Positions 1 through 8,337 of a DNA stretch of 64,000 nt are shown here, in pieces. The stretch comes from UBA868 sp016776875 (GTDB lineage Bacteria; Pseudomonadota; Gammaproteobacteria; Arenicellales; UBA868): contig CP179198.1 in assembly GCA_051201585.1 (NCBI GenBank), positions 2,046,001 through 2,110,000 on the forward strand. Direction: 5' to 3'. A program made the position numbers and the translations under genes. How positions within the stretch are numbered: the first letter of the stretch is position 1; each line of letters begins with the position of its first letter. The notes under the pieces are model-generated. The model searched no databases. It was not told the DNA's origin and saw only the letters and a list, made by a program, of their open reading frames with translations.

Positions 1-2517
1 AGCAGGATTCCCATCCGCGTCATGGGTCGGCGCGTCAGCCAAGTATCGATGCTTTGGATCGAGTTGCTCGGCAACCGAAAGCACCTCCAGAACCAAAGGC
101 GCGCGCGTTTCCCGGTTACGAGGAAACTTACTGGCGGCCAGAAATAATCCAGATGCGCCATCGCGCAGTAAATAAAAATCATCTACCTTCTTACACGGCA
201 AGTCCGGCATTGGAATGGGGTCAGCCCTAGGAGGCGCCGGCTCGCCGCTGCGTAATAATTTTCGGGTATTTTTACATTCGTCAGAAGAGCAGCCGAAATA
301 TTTGCCAAAACGCCCTGTTTTAAGCTGCATCTCCGCGCCACATTTATCACACTCTAGTGTGGGCCCATCGTACCCTTTGAGCTTAAACTCACCGGATTCC
401 ACCTCAAATCCTGAGCAGTCCGGATTGTTCCCGCAAACATGGAGCTTACGATTTTCATCCACAAGGAATGAGGTCATGGCACTTTGACAGATGCTGCAGC
501 GTTTGACTGTGACTAACTGTCTCGCCTCGTGATCGTCATCAACGGTGGCTTCTTCAACGTCGTCTCCAGGAATTAGATTTATGGTCTGAGTGCATCGCTC
601 TTTCGGCGACAGCGCATACCCTGAACACCCCAGGAATACGCCAGTGGCACCGGTTCGAATTTGCATCACCCTCTCACAGGCCGGGCATTTAATGTCAGTC
701 TCAGTGGGCAGATTTGCGCGCATACCGCCCACCGCCGTCTTACCCTCTCCTTGGCCACGAGCCGCTTCAAGTTTCTGTTCAAAACCGTCATAAAAATTAT
801 CGAGCACCTCTTTCCAGTTCCGGCGACCCGACGCGACTTGATCTAAGGTTGCTTCCATTTCTGCAGTAAATCCATAGTCCATCAAATCAGAAAAATTTTC
901 CCGAAGACGATCGGTCACAATCTCGCCCATTTTCTGGGCGAAGAATCGACGATTGATCAGTTTCACATAGCCTCGATCCTGAATCGTCGAGATAATGGAC
1001 GCGTACGTGGACGGTCTACCGATACCTTTCTTCTCCAATTCTTTCACCAGGCTGGCTTCAGTAAAACGTCCCACGGGCTTCGTAAATTTTTGTTCTGGAT
1101 CCAGTTCAATGAGTGTCAGCACTTCTCCTTCCGGTATATCAGGCAATACTTCGTCTTCCTGCTTCCCCATCGGCGGGAGTGCACGCGTCCAGCCATCAAA
1201 TTCTAATATTCTCCCTTTTGCCTTTAACTCAAATTGGGCGCAAGTGACCTTTATCGTAGAAGCTAGGAATCGGGATTTTGTCATTTGCGACGCAACAAAA
1301 TAACCGTGAATGAGGGAATACAAACGCTCTTGATCGCGCTCTAAACCAAGCTGATTAATATTCTGATAGGCGTCAGTCGGACGTATCGCCTCGTGAGCTT
1401 CCTGCGCACTTTCCTTGCTCGAATAAAAATTCGGCGTTTCGGGCAAATAGCCATCGCCATATTCACTTTGGATAAATTTTCGACAACTAGATAACGCGTC
1501 TGCGCTTAGATGGGTCGAATCCGTCCGCATATAAGTAATTAACCCGGCCTCGTATAAACGTTGAGCCAGAGTCATCGTTTTCTTGACTGAAAACCCGAGT
1601 CTCGTGCTGGCCGCCTGCTGCAACGTTGACGTAATTAGTGGAGGGTTGGGTCCAGATTGCGTCTTGCGATCGGTGCGTCCGCTAACGGTATAGGCTTCTG
1701 ACTGAAGAATCGCTAATGCTTCGTCCGCTTCGACTTTATTGGTGGGTCGAAAGGATTTATCTCCTTGCTTGACAACCTCTAGCCGGACCGATCCTTGCTT
1801 TGACTGCATGTTTGCAAAGACTTCCCAATACTCCTCCGGAACAAAGGCTCGAATCTCCCGCTCCCGATCCACCAATAAGCTAACCGCAACAGACTGAACG
1901 CGACCGGCAGACAACCCCCGTGCAACCTTAGCCCAGAGCAACGGAGAGAGCATAAAACCAACCACTCGATCCAGAAATCGACGGGCCTGTTGCGCATCTA
2001 CCTTATCGTTGTCCAGTTTTCCCGGTTTAGCAAATGCGTCCTGTACGGCTTGCTTGGTAATCTCGTTAAAAACCACCCGATGGTAGCGGTCAGGGTCTGC
2101 GCCAATGACCTCTTTTAGATGCCATGCAATAGCTTCACCTTCACGATCAAGGTCGGTTGCGAGATAGATCTCATCGCAAGATTTTGCAAGGGTTTTTAGC
2201 TCATTGACAACCTTAACCTTGTCCGGAAGCACTTGATAATTTGCCGCCCAGTTTTGCGCTGGATTAATACCCATGTTCTGGACAAGATCTTTGCGTGCCT
2301 TTTCACGCCGATACTTTAATTTCTCATCCGGAGACATTTTCCGAGTTCGGGCCGCTTGCTGCGCGCGCGCCTTCGGATCCGTTTTTGCTCTCGATCCGCT
2401 AACCGGCAAATCACGAATGTGTCCAACACTCGAGCGGACAACAAATCGGTCACCCAAATAACGGTTGATCGTTTTAGCTTTCGCGGGGGACTCAACGATG
2501 ACTAATGCTTTACCCAT
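1..2517 (-). CDS. topA: DNA topoisomerase I (3' end outside window)
   Basis: Type IA topoisomerase that relaxes negative supercoils by single-strand passage. The reading frame starts at the ATG at 2517 with MGKALVIVESPAKAKTI, the start of the TOPRIM domain, and stays open to the window edge (839 codons seen, against about 865 residues in E. coli). The TOPRIM acidic motif DLDREGE lies near residues 122-128. The catalytic tyrosine is about Tyr329 in ITYMRTDST. The C-terminal part, read from about 700 down to 270, carries CxxC-type zinc ribbons typical of the enzyme. Only the extreme C-terminus is missing. The preceding gene on this strand is dprA; smg, often found between dprA and topA in gammaproteobacteria, is absent. 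Identification is firm. Confidence 0.97.
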   Translation of the reverse strand, partial: MGKALVIVESPAKAKTINRYLGDRFVVRSSVGHIRDLPVSGSRAKTDPKARAQQAARTRKMSPDEKLKYRREKARKDLVQNMGINPAQNWAANYQVLPDKVKVVNELKTLAKSCDEIYLATDLDREGEAIAWHLKEVIGADPDRYHRVVFNEITKQAVQDAFAKPGKLDNDKVDAQQARRFLDRVVGFMLSPLLWAKVARGLSAGRVQSVAVSLLVDREREIRAFVPEEYWEVFANMQSKQGSVRLEVVKQGDKSFRPTNKVEADEALAILQSEAYTVSGRTDRKTQSGPNPPLITSTLQQAASTRLGFSVKKTMTLAQRLYEAGLITYMRTDSTHLSADALSSCRKFIQSEYGDGYLPETPNFYSSKESAQEAHEAIRPTDAYQNINQLGLERDQERLYSLIHGYFVASQMTKSRFLASTIKVTCAQFELKAKGRILEFDGWTRALPPMGKQEDEVLPDIPEGEVLTLIELDPEQKFTKPVGRFTEASLVKELEKKGIGRPSTYASIISTIQDRGYVKLINRRFFAQKMGEIVTDRLRENFSDLMDYGFTAEMEATLDQVASGRRNWKEVLDNFYDGFEQKLEAARGQGEGKTAVGGMRANLPTETDIKCPACERVMQIRTGATGVFLGCSGYALSPKERCTQTINLIPGDDVEEATVDDDHEARQLVTVKRCSICQSAMTSFLVDENRKLHVCGNNPDCSGFEVESGEFKLKGYDGPTLECDKCGAEMQLKTGRFGKYFGCSSDECKNTRKLLRSGEPAPPRADPIPMPDLPCKKVDDFYLLRDGASGLFLAASKFPRNRETRAPLVLEVLSVAEQLDPKHRYLADAPTHDADGNPA

Positions 2518-2603
2518 AGTATTAAAATTAAGCGGCTCTTAACCCTCTAAATAAACCAAAAATTACAGTTTTTTGTTATCGAAGCACTCTTGATGCCTGA
2601 TCA

Positions 2604-3686
2604 CTACATCAGTCGAATATAGCCGCCCGAGCAGCTCGCTATCAATTTTTTACACTCCATCCTTATCAGCATGGCGCAAATTTCACTAATCGTCAAACCA
2701 GAACGCTCAGCAATCTGATCAATACTGGTCGGGCTAAAATCGATCGCGCTCAGTATTTTGATAGCCCATTGCGGCGGCTTCTGGTGCTGACTCTGGTTAG
2801 AAAGATTAGAATTAAATCCTCCTAATGCTTCAAGAATCTGGTCACCCGATTCCACCAAACATGCGCCGTCACGAATAAGATGATGAGGGCCACGTGAGAC
2901 TGGCGAGTATACCGAGCCTGGCACAGCAAAAACCTCCCTTCCTTGATCGGCTGCAAAGCCGGCTGTGATTAGGCTCCCACTTCGAATTGCCGCCTCCACA
3001 ACCACCGTTGCAATCGCAAGGCCACTGATCATCCGATTTCGTCGTGGAAAGTGATGTTTCCGAACGGGTGTCCCGACTGGAAACTCAGAGATCAACACAC
3101 CCTTATCAACGATATCCCTCGCAAGTTGAGTATTTTGTCGCGGGTACACGCGATCCAGTCCAGTTGCGCAAACGCCAATTGTTGACCCGGAAGCGCTGAG
3201 GGCTCCCACGTGCGCAATCGTATCAATGCCGATGGCAAGACCGCTAACCACGGTAAAGCCTGCGGCACTAACAACTGCCGCCATTTCCTCGGCGATCTTG
3301 AGACCGCCAGGTGTTGGTTTGCGACTGCCGACCATCGCGATCATCTGCCGTCTTAACAGTTTTTGATCGCCCTCACAAAAAATAGCGATCGGCGGACAAG
3401 AAATCTCCTTTAGCTGCGACGGAAATAAACGATCAGTTAATCCGATGACCGATCGCTGTGGCATTGAACACCAATCTACGTCTTGAGCGACATCCTGTTG
3501 ATCAACTAAAGCTAATAGGTTTCGACTTAAAACTCGTGAACGCCGAGATCGAGTATTTAACGATTCAAGGTCAAACCGTAATGCCTCGCGGGGATCAGGG
3601 CATCGCTCCAGTACGCTTCTTTTGAGTGCATCTGGTATTTTGGCTCGAGCTAAGTTGATCCACGCACGTGATTTGTCATCTAACAT
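2604..3686 (-). CDS. dprA: DNA-processing protein DprA (Smf)
   Basis: DprA binds incoming single-stranded DNA during natural transformation and loads RecA onto it. The 360-residue protein has the family layout: an N-terminal helical region (about 1-90), a Rossmann-like DNA-binding core (about 110-285) with GSR at 120, SGLAIGID at 148 and FPRRNR at 213, and a C-terminal winged helix (about 300-358). The ATG at 3686 has a strong ribosome site (GGAGGG) just upstream. It lies between topA and a secreted LysM-locus protein on the same strand. Type IV pilus and comF genes elsewhere in this window would be consistent with natural competence, but that is inference. Confidence 0.95.
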   Translation of the reverse strand: MLDDKSRAWINLARAKIPDALKRSVLERCPDPREALRFDLESLNTRSRRSRVLSRNLLALVDQQDVAQDVDWCSMPQRSVIGLTDRLFPSQLKEISCPPIAIFCEGDQKLLRRQMIAMVGSRKPTPGGLKIAEEMAAVVSAAGFTVVSGLAIGIDTIAHVGALSASGSTIGVCATGLDRVYPRQNTQLARDIVDKGVLISEFPVGTPVRKHHFPRRNRMISGLAIATVVVEAAIRSGSLITAGFAADQGREVFAVPGSVYSPVSRGPHHLIRDGACLVESGDQILEALGGFNSNLSNQSQHQKPPQWAIKILSAIDFSPTSIDQIAERSGLTISEICAMLIRMECKKLIASCSGGYIRLM

Positions 3687-3771
3687 TGACCCTCCATGGT
3701 CTTTGCTTTTTAAACAACCCGCTCCTGTTGAAAATGTTCAGGTCTGGGTAACAGAACTGAACATTCCGGAT

Positions 3772-4812
3772 CTAACTCCGGGGTGCTTTAACACGGTCCC
3801 CAACGTAAATCTCACGGTTAACTTCAAGTAGCAATGCGAAACTCACCTGATCAAACGCTCTATAGACGATTAACTCACCTGATTTTTCTTCAGGAAGATC
3901 AATTAATTCAGATGATCGCCCGGTAAGCTCGCGACTCGAAGGAACCCGTTCTTTGCATCCCAGCAAGCGTGCCCCGGGCATCTTCAGCGATTCTCGCCGA
4001 GGCTGACAAGATCCTGATCCTTTGCGAATAACTGGCGACATTTGGTTGGTTAGCAGCACCTGTCGCCCCGGACTGAAAACGTCAAGAATATCGCCTGCAT
4101 CAACCCCGTCTTCACGGCCCGCCGAGATAATAACCATTGAATAGCTGCCCGACCCACCAACCGAGCCAGGACTCTGAACAATATAAGCATCAATATCGGC
4201 ATTTGATCTTACCGGCGTTAAAGCGAGCGCGGGAGGCGCCTCATGAAAAGGCATTAATCGATCCCCCACCATAACCTCCTGATCACTTTCAATAAGTGTC
4301 AGCTTCGCGACATCATTATTCTGATCCAACCTTGCGATTCCTAAAAAAGCAGCTGTAACGGCCAGCGTTTGACCGTTCGCTGGATCCAGAATTTCGTTGC
4401 CAGGCCGGAAAGTCGTATAGAGCCCATTCGCAGATGCGGGAAGATCGATAGCCAGAAACTGATTAAACTGGCCCCACATCGACTCACCACCTACCCCTAT
4501 CAAAGCGCGGCCAGACGGTATTCCTGACATCTCATCCATCAGAAGCGGGCGCCCAACGAAAGGCGCTAGCGCATGCGGCGGGATCGAAATCGATGGAGGG
4601 ACGTGCTCAACCACTCTAATCTCAGCCTTGCGAACCTCAACCGGCAAAACCACATAGTTGGGCTGACTATCCTCAGCAAATACAAGAGAAGTCATTAGGT
4701 TCACCAAAATTAGCGTCAGGATCACTCCAAGACACTGCCGTACACACCTGCCAGTGATTAAAAGTGGGGCGTCAAATACAACGCTTGAAGATCGGGTAAA
4801 ATTAGTGATCAT
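3772..4812 (-). CDS. Exported LysM-locus protein lacking a LysM domain
   Basis: A 346-residue exported protein of unknown function. The N-terminus has a positively charged stretch and one hydrophobic segment (about residues 25-46) ending near VFA-EDS, which looks like a long signal peptide. The rest resembles the C-terminal part of the proteins encoded between dprA and def in many gammaproteobacteria (for example the segments YTTFRPGNEI, VMVGDRLMPF and VVL-type beta repeats). Those relatives normally begin with a LysM peptidoglycan-binding domain, and none is visible here. It lies divergent from def and upstream of dprA. Location and signal peptide suggest an envelope role; the precise job is unknown. 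Confidence 0.65.
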   Translation of the reverse strand: MITNFTRSSSVVFDAPLLITGRCVRQCLGVILTLILVNLMTSLVFAEDSQPNYVVLPVEVRKAEIRVVEHVPPSISIPPHALAPFVGRPLLMDEMSGIPSGRALIGVGGESMWGQFNQFLAIDLPASANGLYTTFRPGNEILDPANGQTLAVTAAFLGIARLDQNNDVAKLTLIESDQEVMVGDRLMPFHEAPPALALTPVRSNADIDAYIVQSPGSVGGSGSYSMVIISAGREDGVDAGDILDVFSPGRQVLLTNQMSPVIRKGSGSCQPRRESLKMPGARLLGCKERVPSSRELTGRSSELIDLPEEKSGELIVYRAFDQVSFALLLEVNREIYVGDRVKAPRS

Positions 4813-4823
4813 TATGTTTGCGG

Positions 4824-4835
4824 GCTAACGTTAGC
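4824..4835. promoter_or_regulatory. Perfect palindrome in the divergent def promoter region
   Basis: GCTAACGTTAGC is a perfect 12-bp palindrome, 12 bases upstream of the LysM-locus gene and about 90 bases upstream of def. Its place in a divergent intergenic region suits an operator, but no matching regulator is recognised. Confidence 0.3.
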
Positions 4836-4923
4836 AGCTTTGGCTAGTACTACGCTAATCTAGTCCCCAACTCCTAAAATTCCAAGTGACGCGCTTCACA
4901 ATCTTAAATTTTCAGCGTACTTT

Positions 4924-5466
4924 ATGGCTATTCTCGACATTTTAGTTTATCCCGACTCTCGTCTCCGAACCCGAGCAGAACCCGTCGACCAGTTAGATCC
5001 TTCAATCGTCAAGCTGATCGATGATATGGCCGAGACCATGTATGCTGCGCCGGGAATCGGGCTGGCAGCAACTCAAGTCAATGTGCACAAGCGCGTGGTG
5101 GTCGTTGACATATCGGAGACAAAAGACCAACTACAGACATTCGTTAATCCAGTCCTGGTTGGATCAGGGGATCAAATCGAAACCGATGAGGGGTGTCTTT
5201 CAGTGCCCGGCGCTATTGTGCCCGTCTGGAGATTTTCAGAGGTCCACGTTTCTGCACTTGATCAGTCAGGTCAGCCATTTGAAATAAACGCCTCCGGCTT
5301 GTTATCCATCTGCATTCAGCATGAAGTCGACCACCTAGACGGGAAAGTGTTTGTGGATTATCTATCACAACTCAAGCGCGATCGGATCAGAAAACGACTG
5401 GTTCGCGAATCTACATCCTCCGAGCACTCGATCCCGCGAAAAAGCGAAAACTCGATCGCTTCATAA
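4924..5466 (+). CDS. def: Peptide deformylase
   Basis: Removes the formyl group from the N-terminal methionine of new proteins. At 180 residues it is close to the usual length. All three metal-site motifs are present: GIGLAATQV (44-52), EGCLSVP with metal ligand Cys91, and the HEVDH helix with ligands His133 and His137 and catalytic Glu134. It sits five bases upstream of fmt, so formylation and deformylation are encoded together, as in most bacteria. The C-terminal 20 residues are polar and poorly conserved. The start ATG at 4924 gives the standard MAILDILVYPD N-terminus. Confidence 0.97.
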   Translation: MAILDILVYPDSRLRTRAEPVDQLDPSIVKLIDDMAETMYAAPGIGLAATQVNVHKRVVVVDISETKDQLQTFVNPVLVGSGDQIETDEGCLSVPGAIVPVWRFSEVHVSALDQSGQPFEINASGLLSICIQHEVDHLDGKVFVDYLSQLKRDRIRKRLVRESTSSEHSIPRKSENSIAS

Positions 5467-5471
5467 ATTCA

Positions 5472-6428
5472 ATGGCTACCCGAGCAGTATTTGCTGGCAC
5501 TCCAGATTTCGCCGTGCCCTGCCTCAACGCCTTGATTGAGGTCGGGATAGATGTTGTCGCCGTATACACCCAGCCCGACCGGCCAGCAGGTCGGGGGCGA
5601 AAGTTAAATGCCTGTCCGGTCAAACGTCGCGCGGTTGAAGAGGGTCTTCAGATTCGGCAACCCTGCACGCTTGCTGATGAGTCAGAATTTCTAGTTGACC
5701 AAAAAATTGATATTCTGTTTGTCGCTGCATATGGCCTGATTCTCCCTCAGCAGGTTCTCGACATTCCAACCATGGGCTGCATTAATGTGCACGCATCATT
5801 ATTGCCTCGTTGGCGCGGTGCAGCCCCGATCCAACGCGCGATTGAAGCGGGTGATCTACAAACCGGAATTTCCCTGATGAAAATGGACGAAGGATTGGAC
5901 ACCGGTGCTGTCTTGGCAACAGAGAAAACGCTGATTCAGGCCGATGAAACCGGACTTAGCCTGCATAATCGCCTATCTGATATGGGGGCCGGCATGCTTA
6001 AAAAATACTATGAGGCGTTAATAGACGGGTCGCTTGAATCACAGGCGCAACCCGCGGATGGCGTAACCTACGCCCGTCAACTCAGTCGGCACGATTCGTG
6101 GATAGACTGGAGACGCTCAGCAAGCGACATTGAAAGATGTATCAGGGCATTTAATCCTTGGCCACTCACACGATCAAATCATCACGACACTCCCCTTATT
6201 ATTCGAAAAGCATGCGTTGGCCCGGACCAGGAATTAGCGAGTCCCGGCACCGTCATCGAGACCCAACGTGACTTCATTCGCGTTCAAACCGGTGAAGGCA
6301 CTCTGGACCTGATCGAGATACAAAAATCTGGAGGCACTGCATTGTCCGTTCGGGCTTTCCAAAATGGGTACGCAATAAACGCCGGTGATCAGCTCACGTC
6401 GCAAGTTCGGCAAAATGCCAACTGCTGA
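5472..6428 (+). CDS. fmt: Methionyl-tRNA formyltransferase
   Basis: Transfers a formyl group from 10-formyltetrahydrofolate to initiator methionyl-tRNA. The 318-residue protein starts with the FAGTPDFAVP motif and has the catalytic set Asn105, His107 (NVHASLLPRWRGAAP) and Asp143 (DEGLDTGAV). An N-terminal formyltransferase domain (1-205) is followed by a C-terminal OB-like tRNA-binding domain. The ATG at 5472 lies five bases after def, and the 3' end overlaps rsmB by 14 bases, which suggests translational coupling of def-fmt-rsmB. Confidence 0.97.
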   Translation: MATRAVFAGTPDFAVPCLNALIEVGIDVVAVYTQPDRPAGRGRKLNACPVKRRAVEEGLQIRQPCTLADESEFLVDQKIDILFVAAYGLILPQQVLDIPTMGCINVHASLLPRWRGAAPIQRAIEAGDLQTGISLMKMDEGLDTGAVLATEKTLIQADETGLSLHNRLSDMGAGMLKKYYEALIDGSLESQAQPADGVTYARQLSRHDSWIDWRRSASDIERCIRAFNPWPLTRSNHHDTPLIIRKACVGPDQELASPGTVIETQRDFIRVQTGEGTLDLIEIQKSGGTALSVRAFQNGYAINAGDQLTSQVRQNANC

Positions 6429-7704
6429 AATTTGTGCAGCGGCGACTCGGATCGTCCATGCTGTCACAAAGAAAGGTCAATCTCTTGACAGAGCAACGTT
6501 CAGTGAATGCAGCAAGTTAAAACCTGAAAATCGGGGAGAAGTTCGGGAAATTTCATGGGGAACGTTACGATGGTGGTTTCGCTATCAAGCCGCTGTCACT
6601 TCAAAGCTCAATCGCCCAATTTCGAAAAAAGATCGGATTCTCGAGTCGCTATTGTTATGTGGTGTGTACCAATTAGATCATCTGAATGAGCCTGACTATG
6701 CTGTTACCTCAGGGACCGTTGAGGCAGCCCGTGTTCTGGGCCTTCCAAAAGCCGTGGGCTTGGTCAATGGCGTTCTTCGCTCTTGGTTGAGGAATAAACC
6801 CAACGATCTAATGTCGAGCGAAGAGTGCACGTTTGCCACCCCCTCGTGGCTACTGCAAAGAATTAAGAGCAGCTGGCCTGATGAATGGGAACAAGTTGTC
6901 GGTTGCGCCAATCAAAAACCACCCATGACGTTGCGGGTTAACACACTTAAGATCACGCGCTCAGAATTTATCAAACTGCTCGGCCGCGAAAACATCAAAG
7001 CACGTGAAACTTCAATCAGTCCGTGGGGAGTCACCCTGGAAAAACCTCGGGACATCTCATCAATACCCGGCTTCTCGTTGGGCTTCTGCTCGGTACAGGA
7101 TGAAGCCGCCCAAATGACCCCTCTGGCATGTATCCCGTTCGACGGCGGGCGTGTTCTTGATGCGTGTGCTGCACCGGGCGGCAAAACAACTCATCTGATC
7201 GAAGCACTTAACAATATTGAATCGGTTACCGCAATTGATCTGCCCAATAGAACCCGGTCGATCAATGACAACCTCGATCGACTCGGTCAAAGTGCTCAGG
7301 TTATCTCAGCAGATATCCTCAATGATAAAAAATGGTGTGATGGAGAGCGCTACGACTTAATCCTTCTTGATGCGCCTTGCAGTGGCACTGGTGTCATCAA
7401 AAGACATCCCGATATTCGTCATCACCGACGTTCCTCTGATATTTCAACCTACGCTTTGCAACAGTCACAGTTACTGTCGACACTGTGGCCCCTACTGCAA
7501 ATTAGCGGTCAGCTGGTTTACGTCACGTGCTCTATTTTAAAAGAAGAAAATGATGCGCCCATTGATAACCTGATTCAAAAATTTAGCGACGTACAAGTTC
7601 AGGCTATTACGATTCCAACCGCCATTGGCACAAAAAACGGGCAGCAGCTTCTCCCTAATAATGAGCACGATGGTCTTTTCTATGCCGCTCTGGCAAAAGT
7701 ATGA
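6415..7704 (+). CDS. rsmB: 16S rRNA m5C967 methyltransferase
   Basis: SAM-dependent methyltransferase that makes 5-methylcytosine 967 in 16S rRNA. The N-terminal half resembles the NusB fold that binds RNA. The C-terminal half has the SAM motif LDACAAPGGKTTHL and the two catalytic cysteine motifs, DAPCSGTG and YVTCSI. I chose the ATG at 6415 (MPTAEICAAAT, 429 residues) instead of the GTG at 6385, because it gives the usual N-terminus and a smaller overlap with fmt. Third gene of the def-fmt-rsmB unit. Confidence 0.95.
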   Translation: MPTAEICAAATRIVHAVTKKGQSLDRATFSECSKLKPENRGEVREISWGTLRWWFRYQAAVTSKLNRPISKKDRILESLLLCGVYQLDHLNEPDYAVTSGTVEAARVLGLPKAVGLVNGVLRSWLRNKPNDLMSSEECTFATPSWLLQRIKSSWPDEWEQVVGCANQKPPMTLRVNTLKITRSEFIKLLGRENIKARETSISPWGVTLEKPRDISSIPGFSLGFCSVQDEAAQMTPLACIPFDGGRVLDACAAPGGKTTHLIEALNNIESVTAIDLPNRTRSINDNLDRLGQSAQVISADILNDKKWCDGERYDLILLDAPCSGTGVIKRHPDIRHHRRSSDISTYALQQSQLLSTLWPLLQISGQLVYVTCSILKEENDAPIDNLIQKFSDVQVQAITIPTAIGTKNGQQLLPNNEHDGLFYAALAKV

Positions 7705-7773
7705 TGTGAAATGATCATGGTCGTATAATTGCCATACAAATCTTTAATAAAGGTTTCTGAATCTGGCCTCGAT

Positions 7774-8337
7774 ATGAACCTGAGTTTCAACCTTAAACAA
7801 CTGCAACTCGCACTGGTGATCTTTTTTATCGGCTTGCCCGCAGCACTCGCGGACTTCGCCGTGGAGCGTGGCACTTCAAATGTTGTCGATAGATTAATTA
7901 CAACCTCCGCGCGCCTGAATCTCACCATATCAGGCGAGCCAGAAGTCGCGCTGAGCAAAGGAATTGGCCTTGTGCTAGAGGTTCAAACTGAACTTCATCG
8001 ATCGAGTCTCGCGGCTATCTATTTTGAAGTCGCCGCGTGGAAAGATCGATACCTGATTGAATATCAAGGTCTATCGAATCGCTTCACTTTAACGCACCTC
8101 GGCACTGGCTCAACCCAGCACTTCGCAACATTATCCGAAACGTTGTCATCTTTTACGCAATATCGATCCAAACTCCCGCTGCCAGAAGGTGTCAGCACAG
8201 AAGATGAACTTCAGATCCATCTTCGTGTCATTCTGGATCGAGGGCAGTTACCAGGTCCATTGAGACTCATCGCGCTTATTTTTCCCGAGTGGCGCCTGGA
8301 TAGCAGCTGGGGACGTTGGCCGGTTAACGTTCCGTGA
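7774..8337 (+). CDS. DUF4390 exported protein
   Basis: A small exported protein of the DUF4390 family, function unknown. From the ATG at 7774 (187 residues) it has a clear signal peptide (MNLSFNLKQLQL then a hydrophobic stretch ending LPAALA-DF). A TTG start at 7729 would add 15 residues in front of the signal and is less likely. The body is beta-rich with the motif RLNLTISGEPEVALSKGIGL. It overlaps the ntrY-like kinase gene by four bases (GTGA), and members of this family are commonly encoded just before such a kinase, so a role as periplasmic partner is plausible but unproven. A TATAAT sits at 7724-7729 without a convincing -35. Confidence 0.75.
   Translation: MNLSFNLKQLQLALVIFFIGLPAALADFAVERGTSNVVDRLITTSARLNLTISGEPEVALSKGIGLVLEVQTELHRSSLAAIYFEVAAWKDRYLIEYQGLSNRFTLTHLGTGSTQHFATLSETLSSFTQYRSKLPLPEGVSTEDELQIHLRVILDRGQLPGPLRLIALIFPEWRLDSSWGRWPVNVP

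Noticed and set aside
4880..4925. TTCACA-N17-TACTTT as the def promoter
   Set aside because: The -10 would abut the ATG, so transcription would start within the gene.
6385..6414. Upstream GTG start of rsmB
   Set aside because: Gives a longer fmt overlap and a non-conserved N-terminal extension.
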